Assembly: GCA_964036045.1 (NCBI GenBank)
Contig: OZ038387.1
Location: 13,950,420-14,014,419 of the forward strand
DNA: 64,000 nt
Direction: 5' to 3'
Source of the DNA: Eutreptiella sp. 'Long Island Sound 2002'
Taxonomy: Eukaryota; Euglenozoa; Euglenophyceae; Eutreptiales; Eutreptiaceae
Within the stretch, counting starts at the first letter, position 1, and each line of letters opens with the position of its first letter. A program made the translations under genes and the position numbers. Under the pieces are notes generated by a model. The model saw only the letters and a program-made list of their open reading frames with translations. It was not told the origin of the DNA and made no database searches. Shown here piece after piece: positions 10,377-20,712 of this stretch.

Positions 10377-11304
10377 GGGACATTCACTCCCCCATCTCTG
10401 TGGACACCATCGACTTTTCCCATGCGAGTGACCACAAAGCGGTCAAAGTCACAGTAATGAACCCATTGGGACCGCGGCCAGCACCGCCGCCGGTCATTGG
10501 CAATGTGTCGCACTGGCCCTCTCGTTATTCCGCAAGTTTTTGCGCCACATGTCCCAATTGTCCAAAGCGCACTCGACTCACCAAAATCACATCATGCACG
10601 CACTGGACAGGGCGGACGCCATCATTGCCGCAGCGTCCAGCTTTGTACAAGCACACCCCCGCCCACAGCCAATTCAAGATGCGGTCGAACAACAGCTGGC
10701 GGACGAGTTGCACGGCAACACTACCTCCAAAACGGCCCAACAAGCTTGGGCACACCACAGGGCGACCAATAATATGAAACGGACCCAACGACACCTGAGA
10801 CGCTTCCGAAAATGCGCGGTACGCGGCCGCTCTACTTTCTTCAATGCCCTAAAGTGGTGGCCGATCACCCCCTTCCGCACGACCAGCCCACAACCCGACA
10901 CGACCTCGGCCGCCGAACATCTTCTGCACTTCGCGGGGGACCCACCATGGAGACTGGAAGAGGCCAAGGCTCTTCTTTCACAAGCCTTAAAACCAGGAGG
11001 ACCAATAAGCCCTGATCCTCCCTCCTGGCAATCTTTCACAAAAGCGCTATGCCAGCCCAAAAACAAGGCGGCAGGCATGGACCACGTGGCGCCACACCTG
11101 TACCAGTGGTTACCTAGGGAATTACAGTGGCACCTTTACATAGCAGTGCGCCATGTGTGGGAAAGTGGCGACCTGCCACACCACTGGATGCAGGTCAGAA
11201 TAGCCATGATCTACAGGTCTGGCCCCCCTGAGGCGGCCCGCAGTTACCGGCCCATCAGCATAGCCACGGGGATGTACTCCATTCTGGCCCGCCTCATATT
11301 CTGA
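10346..11304 (+). pseudogene. Inverted internal block of LINE-A copy 1 (EN end to RT start)
   Basis: This part of the element reads on the plus strand, opposite to the rest. It starts with the end of the endonuclease (TIDFSHASDHKAVKVTV, the SDH motif), then a helical spacer, then the first RT motifs (NKAAGMDHVAPHLYQWLP and ARSYRPISIATGMYSILARL). Flipping 10366-11303 puts the endonuclease, spacer and RT back in normal order at both joints. The left joint coincides with the palindrome TCCCATGGCATGGGA (10366-10380). Confidence 0.75.
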
Positions 11305-11880
11305 TATTGGACACCTTGCAAGTTGGCGCATGTTCCAAAATCGGGTCCAGCAAGGCTCCGGATTTGAGGAGCGGGTGCCAATACCTGGCTGGTTGGGAAG
11401 GACGTCCCCACACACAGTCGTTGAAGTCTCCCATAAGGATGCCCAGGTCCGGCAATTGTGCAAGCCATTCGTCCAGCTTTTCACATTGGTCCCGCGAAAA
11501 TGGCCCGTGGATGTTGGCGATGACATACGGTGTGTGGCCAGGGAGAGCCGTCTGATGGCACGGGCCTGGCTCCCCGTGGAGGGCAACTTGGAGACATATC
11601 TGGACATGGAGTTGTAAATGAGGAATTGTGTGTCCGGGTTCTCGTCTCCATAGGTGATGGGGAGGTAGTCGCCATCCATAGCACTTGTCCAAGCTGCATC
11701 GTGAGATCCACTATGGAATCGAAACTCCTGTAGGGCAATAACAGCGGGCTGTTCAGCGACAATCTCCGCCAGAAAGTGCCCCCAGCGTCGCCGTGAGAGG
11801 AAGGGTCCCCGGACATTGAGTGTCAGGAAGGATAGGTCATGGGTGAGTGTCAGTAATAGGACGTACCAGCCCGGCAGGTT
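11294..11880 (-). pseudogene. LINE-A endonuclease, N-terminal part
   Basis: An exonuclease-endonuclease-phosphatase type domain that would nick the target DNA. The start reads LTLNVRGPFLSRRRWGHFL and PAVIALQEFRF (metal-binding Asn and Glu). Farther on come ANIHGPF and GILMGDFNDCVWGR (Asp/Asn pair of the active site). Two frames are needed because of an indel around 11690. The SDH end of the domain lies in the inverted block. Confidence 0.7.
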
Positions 11881-12760
11881 AGAGTAGTGTCACGTGTGCC
11901 GACGTCGTAGCTTGGGCCGCCGGCGTCGTGGCACGCCGCTACTACGCCCAAGGTAGCACCATGATGGTAGTTGAACCACATGCATCGGTGAACACATAGA
12001 AGCGACCTGGCCGCTCCATAGCAGCGCATACAAGAGGGTCAGGTAAGGGAGGGATTTGATGCATTGTGCTCTCCAGAAGTCCTGTGTCTGGCGATGGAGG
12101 CGTGCAACGCCCAAATCATTGGCTTACTCGTAATCGCATTGAGGCCGTTTCCTCCGGCGGCAGGGCATCGTGAAAAGCCAGTGCGGAAGAGGACGAGGAT
12201 GAGGTGTCGGAGTGGCGGTGTTTGCCGCCGACCGCGCGTCGCACGAAGACACGCTCTCGTCCCAACATCCGTGCGAGGCGTTGTGGGACTGCCCATGTGG
12301 ACACCTCCGCACGTGCACGACACCTGTACACAGCCGCACACTGCACCCTTACATCAAATAGTCCTGCGCACCCAATTGCCGGGCCTGATCCTCTGGGATG
12401 TGGCACAGCGGCGGATACGCATGTCCAACGGCGTCCATCCCAATCCAGGGCCCAGCCCCCCGCCCCGGCCAGGCCTACTGCTCCGGAGGGGCTGTCGACA
12501 AGATACGAGACGGCAATACCCAGGGTGGGGTGGGGCAGTGGAATGTGTTTGCAGCCCACTATCTGAGCGAGGCGTTGGCCTACTGCTTCGGAGGGGCACC
12601 CACTGAGGCCGGGGACAGCAATACTTGGGGGCAGCAGATGAGGTCTCCGGTACCCCGGAACCCTGTATCCACAGAGCTGAAACACTTACCCGTCTAACTC
12701 TCCATCAGTGCTGACGTAGTTGTGTGTTTGGTTGGCCTCCACGCTGCCCATGTATGGGCC
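11881..12760 (-). pseudogene. LINE-A 5' region upstream of endonuclease
   Basis: The minus strand keeps a 189-codon open frame (12116-12685) rich in Arg, Ala, Gly and Pro, with a Ser run (DTSSSSSS) and no recognised domain. By position it is the ORF1-like or N-terminal extension of LINE-A. I see no zinc knuckle here. The point where LINE sequence stops and Lhc-derived sequence starts is somewhere between 12700 and 12880 and cannot be fixed without a full-length relative. Confidence 0.4.
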
Positions 12761-12879
12761 GGTTCCCACAAGGATGGCACCCAGTTGGGGGCGGAGGCCC
12801 GTAGCGGTGGCGGATGGCGGCGGGTCACGGCGGATGTGTCGGCGACGGGGGAGGCATCAAAGACCGGGTCCGTCTACAT

Positions 12880-13366
12880 CTACTTTTCAGGGTCGATGGT
12901 GGCCAGACAGATGTAGTCACCAGGGCACTCGCCAGTAAGGTAGTCAGGGGTGGAGGTATCGGGGACGATATGAGCACCAGCCTTGAACCACACACGCTCA
13001 TCAAACTGCACACCGGCGTACTTGGCCAACAACTCAGGGGTCAAGCAGCCCAAAGTGCCCAACATAGCCTAACGAGCGTGGGTCAACTCAGCCTCACGGT
13101 ATGCGGCGAGGGTGGTAGGGTCAGCGGCCAAACCAGCGGCGTCCCAACCGTAGTCATCAGGGTACTCACCAGTGAGGTAGTCAGGGTGGAGGCATCAGAG
13201 AATAGGCCCAACCACTTGTTGCGCTCCGGGCCATACCAGGCAGCGGTGGCGAACATGGCCACGGTACTCACCAGTGAGGTAGTCAGGGTGGAGGCATCAG
13301 AGAATGGGCTCAACCACTTGTTGCGCTCAGGGCCATACCAGGCAGCGGTGGCGAACATGGCCACAG
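12880..13366 (-). pseudogene. Light-harvesting chlorophyll a/b-binding protein fragment
   Basis: The peptide shows WYGPERNKWL, SDAST, then (one base out of frame) [54 protein letters not shown] and VWFKAGAHI. These are the N-terminus and first helix of the Lhc family, including the EAELTHAR chlorophyll-binding Glu/Arg stretch. A lost base near 13183 shifts the frame, and the usual Trp after HAR is a TAG stop (near 13069). After GAHI the sequence jumps to another [13 protein letters not shown] start and ends DPEK-stop. No intron is visible over about 95 codons, as in a retrocopy. In life such proteins bind chlorophyll in thylakoid antennae; this copy is dead. Confidence 0.8.
13162..13365. repeat. 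102-bp tandem duplication inside the Lhc fragment
   Basis: Two copies start at 13162 and 13264 (GTACTCACCAGTGAGGTAGT), a spacing of exactly 102 bp or 34 codons. Each codes the same stretch from the N-terminal region to the first turn of the Lhc domain. The copies differ at only a few bases. Confidence 0.85.
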
Positions 13367-13385
13367 GGGAAGGAGCGAACTGGGT

Positions 13386-13404
13386 ATTCAACCCCAATGG
13401 CTCC
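13386..13404. repeat. Target-site duplication of LINE-A copy 1, 5' side
   Basis: ATTCAACCCCAATGGCTCC matches 7107-7125 with two transitions. It lies directly outside the Lhc fragment, so the Lhc fragment is inside the inserted block. Confidence 0.6.
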
Positions 13405-14057
13405 TCCTACAAGGAAAGGAGCTCCATACCGGTTGTTGCTCCACCTTCCTCCATCGGTACTTCCGTTCCGCCCGGCTGGTTCTGGGCGGGGTCACCCCGG
13501 CCCCTTCATTTCCGCCTTCTCCGATGGTTTGCTTCTCCGGCGTCGTGTTACTCAAGTCCACAATCTCAGCGGTCCCTGCCTGCGTCGCGGCTTGTACTCC
13601 TAGGTTGCCCCCCCCCCCCCCCCGCTTCTGGGTTCTCCACCTTCTGGCGTTTGCCTCACAGCAGCTTCATGCAGGCCACCCTGTAATGGTCCAGTCGCTT
13701 GACCCAGATGTCAGGCTTGTCCCTCTCCGGCTCACCACGCATGAACACCAGGTCTGGCACCTTCAACAGTGTCCCTGTGTACAGTTCGTATGCTGCCAGC
13801 AAATTCCACTCCTCCTTGACGTTATGCACCGCAGGCACCGCCTGTTGAACCGCATGCTGGATCCACGCCACCCATCCGTGACCGTCATTCATCTTGTTCC
13901 ACTCCGAATTGGCCAGAGCCTGCACCTGCTTCTTGCCGACATGTTCTGACCACTTCTCCCAGTGTTCCTTGGAGAATTTGATCAGTGCATCCAGCCCCAA
14001 AGTGCGAACAAGGGGACAAATGCACACTGCATGGAACACTGCTGACGGCAGTTCCAC
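13405..14057 (-). pseudogene. Gag N-terminal part of the DIRS-like element
   Basis: A 133-codon frame at 13656-14057 has no recognised domain but is protein-like (helical, with HWEKWSEHVGKKQ and GHGWVAWIQHAVQQAV). It starts inside the 95-bp direct repeat and stops at 13656. Downstream the coding signal continues in other frames through a poly-C run (about 13610-13623) to the target duplication. The same frame resumes after the nested LINE at 7107, which is why I treat both parts as one Gag gene. Confidence 0.45.
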
Positions 14058-14094
14058 GAAACGAGTTAAACTTCAATTTCTGCGGAAACTATAG
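14000..14094. repeat. DIRS-like direct repeat, left copy
   Basis: Partner of 3856-3950, same orientation, with about nine differences over 95 bp. Confidence 0.65.
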
Positions 14095-14282
14095 TACAAG
14101 GGATACAACTGGCAGTGCCTCACAACACAATCACCCACACAACAACACAATGAGCCCTCGGGAAAATGTGCACACCAACCCCTTATCCCGTCCGTACACC
14201 AAGAATATGTGTGTACACCCACTTGCTTCCCGGTACGCACACCAGTGCAATGATTGGGAGCAGAGACTCTAACGGGACTAAG

Positions 14283-14355
14283 GGGGAGTATCAGGCGTGG
14301 TGCGCGTGCGGTGCGGGTACTGGGGCTGTTCCCTATCATCCAAAGCCCATCCGGA
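14283..14355. repeat. DIRS-like terminal inverted repeat, left end
   Basis: Inverted partner of 3581-3670. It begins GGGGAGTATCAGGCGTGGTG and ends near CATCCAAAGCCCATCC. Confidence 0.55.
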
Positions 14356-14790
14356 AAAAAAGATTTTTTGCCGACAATTACACCTGCTTAGGAAGAGGCC
14401 ACGGGAAATCTGGGACCCCACCTTGTGGGAAATCCCCTTACTACCACTACCAAAAAAGCACAAGACACACTGGGACCCCAATGAATGGGAGGTCCCTTGC
14501 AACAATAAAATACACGCACACTAATGTGTAACGATCCACAGGCATGATAGTGCAACTGTCCCGACCCCTACAACTTCAACAGGGAACACAGGGGGAACAG
14601 TCATGCGATGTATCCCGTATGCTGACCCAAGCGCCGCCGAAATCTGTACTTAATGCACTTGCCCTCCGGGCCTTTGGCACATTCAATTTGGCCTATTTGA
14701 TAAAAAAAACGAGATCTTAGAGGCACTAGACTCTGGGTGCTTACCCGAGCACTTTCATACTAGTCGGCGAGAGTTTCTGTGTTGTACATG
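14356..14790. other. No gene seen
   Basis: The stretch holds A-rich runs and short repeats of GGGACCCCA. No convincing coding or RNA gene signal. Confidence 0.5.
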
Positions 14791-16284
14791 TCGTCCTTTG
14801 ACCTTTCTGCGTGGTCCTACATATCCAGGCGTTGGGTCCAGTGGAGCGGGTGGTTTTATGTTTGTTGTGTATACCCCCAGCATCTGTTTTCGTATGTTTG
14901 TAGATAGTGCAAGTGGTGTAGGTATCTTGTGTACAACCCCACCGTTGTTACGCTGTCCAAGTATGAGGCAAGGGCGTCTTGTTTGGCTGCGTGGTAGGTT
15001 TCCTGTGTGTGGGCAACGTATTGCTGCCATCTCTGGTGGGTGGGTGTGATGCTGATTGCGTCCCTTAGGCGCGCATCCAGCACTTCGTGATAGGCCTGTT
15101 TGGCTCTGATAGCGCTGTCCTACATCGACCCGAGGTCACGCAAGTGTTTGATGGCGTGCGCACAGGTTGCAGCAGTAACAGTCACACCTTGGACACATGG
15201 CTGCGTGGGGCACGCCAAGCAAATGACCATGAGGCCCTGCAATGGTTTACATGCACCATCCTCCACAAGAAACCAACCACAACGCAAAAACAAAAGCGGC
15301 CCAGGTCACTCAATGCGCCGCACAACTGCTGGACAACCACACTGAGATGTATGGAGGACCTGGCCCGCCAACACCTGCACGTCACACGTACTTCAAGTGC
15401 TATGTTTGCGCTTCCCGGTCTGTCCGGCTGGTGCCGCGACCATGTTCCATAGGTTTTGTGGTGTTTCGTGCGGTATGTAGTGTTGTGCAGTGAAGCGTGT
15501 GATCCACACGGGGGATGGCGGCAGGTCGGGTGTAGGGGCAGCCAACTGCCGTCGCAGTCCTTGTACACCCAGCATGGCCCGGAACTGAAATAGACTGGCC
15601 ACCAAGCGGAGCCGATGACATTCGTGCTAGGGTATTGTGTCCAGAAGGGAGTTGGGGATGAGTAGGCGTGCGCACAACCACTTGTCGTGTTGTGGGGTCG
15701 TGAACAACCAGTTCTTAGCGTAGGTCGCCCAGTCGTTCCACCATTTCTCCCACTCGGTCTAGCAAATCGCCCAGGAAGGGCAATGCGCCGGCCGCATTTG
15801 CACCAAGCTCCCGTGCTTCAGGCCGCAGGACCATCACACGGTTGAGATGCGCTCCCAAGGTGCTCCCTATCCCCACCGGCGGACCTGGCCCCACAGCCAA
15901 GGGAGCCATGTCGACCGCCGGTAATGTTTCAACGGGATCCAACTGATCCAGTGTACGTCCGTCGATTGTTTTTGTCGCCGTAATTGCATAGTCCATAACT
16001 TGGCCAGAGTTGGCATGATGTGTCCGTGGAGTACTATGTCGTGTGTCGTGTGGCTGGGGCGGCGGCATGTCCGTGGGTAGGTTGTCGCCCATGTTTGCTG
16101 GGGTATCCAATTCATTATTTCCTTGTATGTCGATGTAGTCCCGGTATGTGGTTGTGTTGTTTAGGCCGCGGTGCCCGGGACATCGTACCATCAAGTTTTT
16201 GGTGGTTACGTTGCGGTAGCTTGGGTCTCGGTAGTCTTGGTCCTTCACTACGCCCCTGCGGGGGATTGGGGTGGCCTTTATCAC
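14791..16284 (-). mobile_element. Old LINE-A-related C-terminal fragment
   Basis: Minus-strand peptides occur in order at 16284-15715 (189 codons), 15720-15393 and 15083-14856. The middle one reads WLCARLLIPNSLLDTIP, then a TAG, then LFQFRAMLGVQGLRRQLA. This resembles the LINE-A C-terminal pattern LRIPQSLWDHIP...HQYHALHGVCQLRG after the knuckle. The third is helical (THQRWQQYVAHTQETYHAAKQ) like the LINE-A tail. I infer a diverged relative of LINE-A with frameshifts and stops. No poly(A) or target duplication is visible. Confidence 0.4.
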
Positions 16285-17280
16285 CCCCTAGCACACCATG
16301 GTTTCTGCCCTATACACTTGCTCAGGGCCGTGCACACGGAAGGCGGCATGAAACTCCCTGTTACCAATACCTCCCCCTGCTCTGCCGTGGCGTTTTGAGC
16401 CGTTAGTGTACCACTGTCGTGTCATGGGTTGCCCCGTGTAGTATATTGTTACCCCCCAGTACACTCCGCGTGAGCAGCAGGGTCTACGTGACGTCTCGTG
16501 TTTCCTCGAGTGTTGGTTCGTTTGGCTGGGTCAAGGTGTCGTAGAATAGACGGGGGGTTGCAACCTACAATCCACCGGCCTACAGCTTGGGGTCCTCCTC
16601 CGAGCTTTCCGAGTCAAACAGACCATCCGCAAGTGGACGGTGTATCCAAGGGCGCGAGATGCGTTGTCGTGTTGTACCTCCTAACGCACGCACGGCGTCC
16701 AAGTACCTGTACTGGGTGGCGGACAGCTCGCGGTCAATCCTACTTGTCGGACTTCGTTCTGGCCCAGTGTCACCCATCGTGTTATGAAGGTCCACCATGC
16801 TTGGCGGGGGCCCATTCCACCATCCCTGACGTTGGTGGTTATACGGTGGGTTTCCCGGAGGAACTGTACTAGTATGTTGTCTGTTGCCCCGGAACACGCC
16901 GCGGTAGGTCCAGCGGGGTATGAGGACGGTGTTTATAATCGCAACTTTCTTTTTAGTGCCTCTGAGATCTCACAATGGCAAACTCCAATAGGGTAAGTGC
17001 GTTGATGGGGTTGTTCATTTCATATCCACTGGTTAGAGAACACAGTCTAGTACAGCATGTGTTGTCACACCGTGAAGGCAAAAGCAGAATATCATGAGGG
17101 TAAGAAAATATTTTGTGTTGACCAAGTGCCCCCCCCCCCCCCCCCGGGGGAAGGACAAGGGCGGTGAAGCAACGGATACATAGCTACCATATCACCCCCG
17201 TGACACAGACCATACGGTCATCGTTCATCATTGTCCAAATGCAAAGGGGGGCTGAACACACAGCCCCGGGGAAGGGGGGG
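16285..17280. other. No gene seen; poly-C run at about 17128
   Basis: Short open frames only. A run of about 16 C followed by five G lies near 17128-17148, and another G run near 17273-17281. Confidence 0.5.
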
Positions 17281-17440
17281 GCGCAATCATCATTCAAAAT
17301 GCAACAGTTCTTGTGTTCGAGAGGATATGCTATGGACAATCTAGATGAAGCACAACGTATTCATCCGTCATAAAACTGCATCCATATCTACAATCAAACT
17401 GCAACTATCGTGCTTGTTCACCTGATGACTTATATATCGG
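17281..17440. repeat. 160-bp dispersed repeat R2, copy 1
   Basis: Almost identical to 23315-23474 in the same orientation, starting GCGCAATCATCATTCAAA and ending TGACTTATATATCGG. Only about four differences are seen. It has no terminal inverted repeat that I can find. Confidence 0.85.
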
Positions 17441-17464
17441 GGAAGGACAAAGGGGGGGGGGCGT

Positions 17465-17840
17465 GTATTGTCGCCAAATGATCACCCAAACCCATCCAAG
17501 AGGGAACACAAGGATCTTGAAAAAGTCGAATTCTCGAAATTTTCACATGCCACTCACCAACCTAGAAAACAGCAATTTTGGGGCTTTCGGGCCCATGCCC
17601 TTGGCTACATGGGCCTAGCGGCAACCATGTCAGTCCCTATAGGTGTTAGAACATGTATTGCCACCAAATGATCACCAAAACCCTTCGCAGAGGCATTAGA
17701 AGGAGTTCGGGGAAAATCTCATTTCGGAAAATGTGCGGCTGCCACTGACTTGCCCAGAAACGAACAATTTCGGGGCCTTTGGGGGGGCCATGGCTTGGGC
17801 TACATGGGCCTAGCAGCAAGTACGTGGGTCCCCAAGAGTG
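17465..17840. repeat. Two diverged 190-bp tandem units
   Basis: GTATTGTCGCCAAATGATCA at 17465 recurs as GTATTGCCACCAAATGATCA at 17655. Both units end with TACATGGGCCTAGC. Divergence is about 25 percent. Confidence 0.65.
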
Positions 17841-19096
17841 CTTGAGTACCCATATTGTCATGGGATTGCGTGCGGATACGCACAAAGTACTTGTGCCACG
17901 GAATTTGTAGGCACCCCCACCCTTTTCCAATCTACACAAACGTACGGTGTCAGCATCCGGTGGAGTAGTGCCACATCAAAATCAATAACGTAGTATCTGC
18001 ATGTCGTGCTACAAGCCCAAGGGGGCGAACACGGTAACAACTTACAATCGAGCAAAGTTGTAGAGTCAATTGCAGCCAGTGGCCCATACGCCATTCACAC
18101 CGGCAATGTGTCAAACGCAGCCGATCCGCAAAAGTTCGACAAGGAAGGAAAATTACTACACTCTTGGCATAACAGTGTATGGCAAAGAAAAATAAGGCGC
18201 CCTCGCTTCCTACTTGACAGGTGCTGCACATGCTCCCCCAGGGCGAATACTTTAGTGGTAGTGCGGCCGGCATCGGAGGCAGTCGATGCCGGTTTGAGTG
18301 CCACTAGCGTCGCTCCTCCTCTTCTGCTTCTCTTCTGCTAGCGACCGAGGACCAGTGCCCCCCCCCCCCCCCGCCACTGACGGAGCCGGTGGCGGGGCAC
18401 ATTGGTGCAAGCCGGGCTGCCTTTTTTGCATGTTTGCAGGTTCCCATGTGTGAAAGCCGTATCCTATGCAGCATTAGGGGCACCGGCACCTGTGGAAAAA
18501 CTTGGCTAAACGCCACCCTGCCGCCCAAAGCACCGGTGGAGGGGCGCGCAGCTGCAGGGGTAGGTGGCGAGAAATGCCCTGAAGGGCCACTAGCCATGTT
18601 GGTATGACGAGGGATCGAGCCTCCGTGGTTGACGATGTCAATCTATGGTGTTGTTCAGTGTGCAATGTGAGGCCATGTCTCTTGCACTCAAGGGTGCAAC
18701 TGTACACATAACCCCCGTCTAGGGCCACTGACACAAGAAAATTTACCCAAATTTTTTTTCTCGGGCTCAACAAGTTCAACGAGTGTAATATGAGCTCTCA
18801 GGCAACCGCCTGGTTCAAGAAGTAGGGCATATAGTACAAACGAGGGCTCCACATTTGGCATGTGTTCCAGCTTTACCTGGGGAGCCGTCTCTCTTCACTA
18901 CCCCCTTGGTCTACCCCTTGCATATGCACTACGCAGTGCCACGCCTAACGGCGTTATGTTGATGGTGAAGCTCACGTAGTCTCCTGTATTGCTGAGACCC
19001 ATAGATTCATCTTGCCTTCCAAGGTGCTACCTCCCTGCAAACTCCTGTTTTCGTTCACTGTGTGCTTTTTCCTCCTCTCTCTTGCGACATATTGTC
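17841..19096. other. No gene seen; poly-C run at about 18358
   Basis: The stretch contains a run of about 15 C near 18358-18372 and short frames only. I see no motif worth naming. Confidence 0.45.
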
Positions 19097-19633
19097 CTAC
19101 TCTGTCCTATGCCGTTTGTGTATGTTGCTGCCGTCAGTACCAGATTCATTGCCATCCCTAGGGCGCCCTTTGCGGCTGGCGTTGATCGCCTCTGCATGCA
19201 GTATGGCTACAGCCCACTCGTGTCCTGCTAACAGCTTTAGAATGTACTGTCGAACCTCGTCCTTCACCCTCCGGTAGGTGCATTCCATTATCTTTTTGGT
19301 AGACTGACTCCAAAGTTGCCTTGCCTGCTCCTCCCACGCATCCCATGCCGGTTGCGGTGACATTACATTTTGGGTATTGTAGTGCCGCATGTGCACTTGC
19401 CCTTGTCTATACCATTTGCGAACCACTTGTTGCATTATCCCTTTGGAGTCTTGATGGTACATCTTCTTTTTATGCTGCCGGTAGTAATATCTCCACTTCA
19501 GGGTGTACTGCAACCACCTGGCCATGTTGTGCATGGCGACCCCTACCTTGTAACGCATAGCTAAGACTATTATGGCATCCGCCTCTACCCCTTCTATGGT
19601 GGCCTTGGTGATCTTATATCCTCCTATTGGCAT
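19097..19633 (-). CDS. Hypothetical basic protein, 178 codons
   Basis: An uninterrupted frame rich in Tyr, Arg, Lys and Gln (KWRYYYRQHKKKMYHQD), mostly helical by composition, ending in a Lys/Arg/His cluster (NIHKRHRTE). No domain is recognised. The basic helical C-terminus resembles the tail of the LINE-A protein, and the neighbourhood is full of LINE fragments, so a LINE C-terminal remnant is the leading guess. A host gene exon is possible. Confidence 0.3.
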   Translation of the reverse strand: MPIGGYKITKATIEGVEADAIIVLAMRYKVGVAMHNMARWLQYTLKWRYYYRQHKKKMYHQDSKGIMQQVVRKWYRQGQVHMRHYNTQNVMSPQPAWDAWEEQARQLWSQSTKKIMECTYRRVKDEVRQYILKLLAGHEWAVAILHAEAINASRKGRPRDGNESGTDGSNIHKRHRTE

Positions 19634-20340
19634 GTGGTGGTTTCCTGGTCCATACAGTATGGACCACCGCGGCTATAGTATTTACCCAAAATTTACCCAA
19701 ATAAGGTTTGCACGTCTTATGCAAGTCTTATCATAGGGGGCAGAAAAAAGCAAAAAAAAGCAATTCTGAGACAAGCAAAAGGGTACAATTGAGGCCCATG
19801 GCCCACACGTCAGGAGAAGATAGGTGTCAATGATAGTGGGCAAGTTGTGAGGCGCTTGTCCCGGCGAAAGCGAAATCTATTTCAAGAATATGCATATGAA
19901 AGACGCCGTCAGCTAAAGCTTGCCCATGAGCAAGGCACTCCTCCATGGTCTATGTTTGTGTGGTGCGTGAGGAGGGGTTGGCATCATGCATTTGACTCCA
20001 CGTGATTTCAGGGGAGAGGTAGTCGTCTAATGTGGCACATGGGGGGCAGGGGGGATCCCGTTTGTGTGTGTTGACAAAGGAAGCGACCGCACGTGTAAGG
20101 TAGAGGACATCACGGCTGCGATGTGTAGGTAGGTCCCAGCGGCCATCATGAGGCGGATGGTGAGGCAAGCTGCAGTGTGTATGAGGGTGTGCCTAACACC
20201 AAGATGGGATTTCCCCACGTCCACACTCAGTGCTTCTAACTTCTGCAGCAGCCAGCATCGTTGACTTTGGTAGAAGGGGGCTAGTAGGCGCTCAATGATA
20301 GCCCATCACAGGAAATCGGTCTTGCTTGAGAGTCTACCAT
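19634..20340. other. No gene seen
   Basis: Short frames only, with A-rich words near 19745-19765. Confidence 0.45.
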
Positions 20341-20420
20341 CTACAACTCCTTCCCCGGTAGACCATTTCCTTGAGAAAGTGTCCAAATACCTGACACGGT
20401 GCGGATACTCCCCCTAAGCA
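20341..20420. repeat. DIRS-like terminal fragment
   Basis: The first 64 bp match the reverse complement of 3480-3543, and the next part (GCGGATACTCCCCCTAAG) matches the inner edge of the 3581-3670 terminal repeat. It is an orphan end of the same family, followed by a poly-C run near 20482-20500. Confidence 0.5.
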
Positions 20421-20712
20421 TCCACCGTTTGAGAAGGGATTTGCCTTGTTGTAGCCCCACCCTATGCTGTGAATGATTGTTGCCCCCCCCCCCCCCCCCC
20501 AACGCGCGCGCTGCTGCGTCCGGTGTACTAACCACGGAACTTGTCACTTTGCGTACAACTTCCCTGTATGTACAACAAGGCGTGGCTGCCTAGCTTTTCT
20601 TGTACAGTACATGGTCACGCTGTTCCTCCGCTATCACCGACATGCCTTTCCTGTAGTTGGGTAGCCCAACGGGGGGGGGGCACAATTCTTTGTTTTGGGT
20701 GGGGGGGTCCAA

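Larger units (their letters stand above)
7126..13385 (-). mobile_element. LINE-A copy 1, nested in the DIRS-like Gag, with Lhc at its 5' end
   Basis: Minus-strand order is: Lhc-derived segment (13366-12880), LINE 5' region (to 11881), apurinic-type endonuclease (11880-11294), an inverted block (11303-10366, read on plus), RT palm (10376-9647), thumb and RNase H (9637-8753), CCHC-like C-terminus (8838-7398), 3' UTR and poly(A) (to 7126). The 3' two-thirds is almost identical to copy 2 at 25354-28334. A 19-bp duplication flanks the whole block. Several stops and frameshifts make it non-autonomous. EN plus RT plus RNase H plus a terminal knuckle is the architecture of I/L1-like non-LTR elements. 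I did not assign a clade. Confidence 0.75.
3581..14355 (-). mobile_element. DIRS-like retrotransposon, broken and interrupted by LINE-A
   Basis: Minus-strand order is: terminal repeat (14355-14283), Gag N-terminus (14057-13405), nested LINE (13385-7126), Gag C-terminus with zinc knuckle (7107-6470), tyrosine recombinase (6420-5282), linker (5218-4616), reverse transcriptase (4716-3945) and terminal repeat (3670-3581). Without the nested insertion the element is about 4.5 kb, a plausible size for DIRS-like elements. A tyrosine recombinase instead of a DDE integrase, and inverted plus direct terminal repeats instead of LTRs, are the family marks. Kangaroo of Volvox shows that such elements occur in green algae. 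Frameshifts and stops in every module mean it is dead. The outer limits are estimated from the terminal repeats. Confidence 0.65.

Noticed and set aside
12814-13686. Plus-strand 290-codon open frame
   Set aside because: Antisense shadow of the Lhc fragment, whose family residues read on the minus strand.
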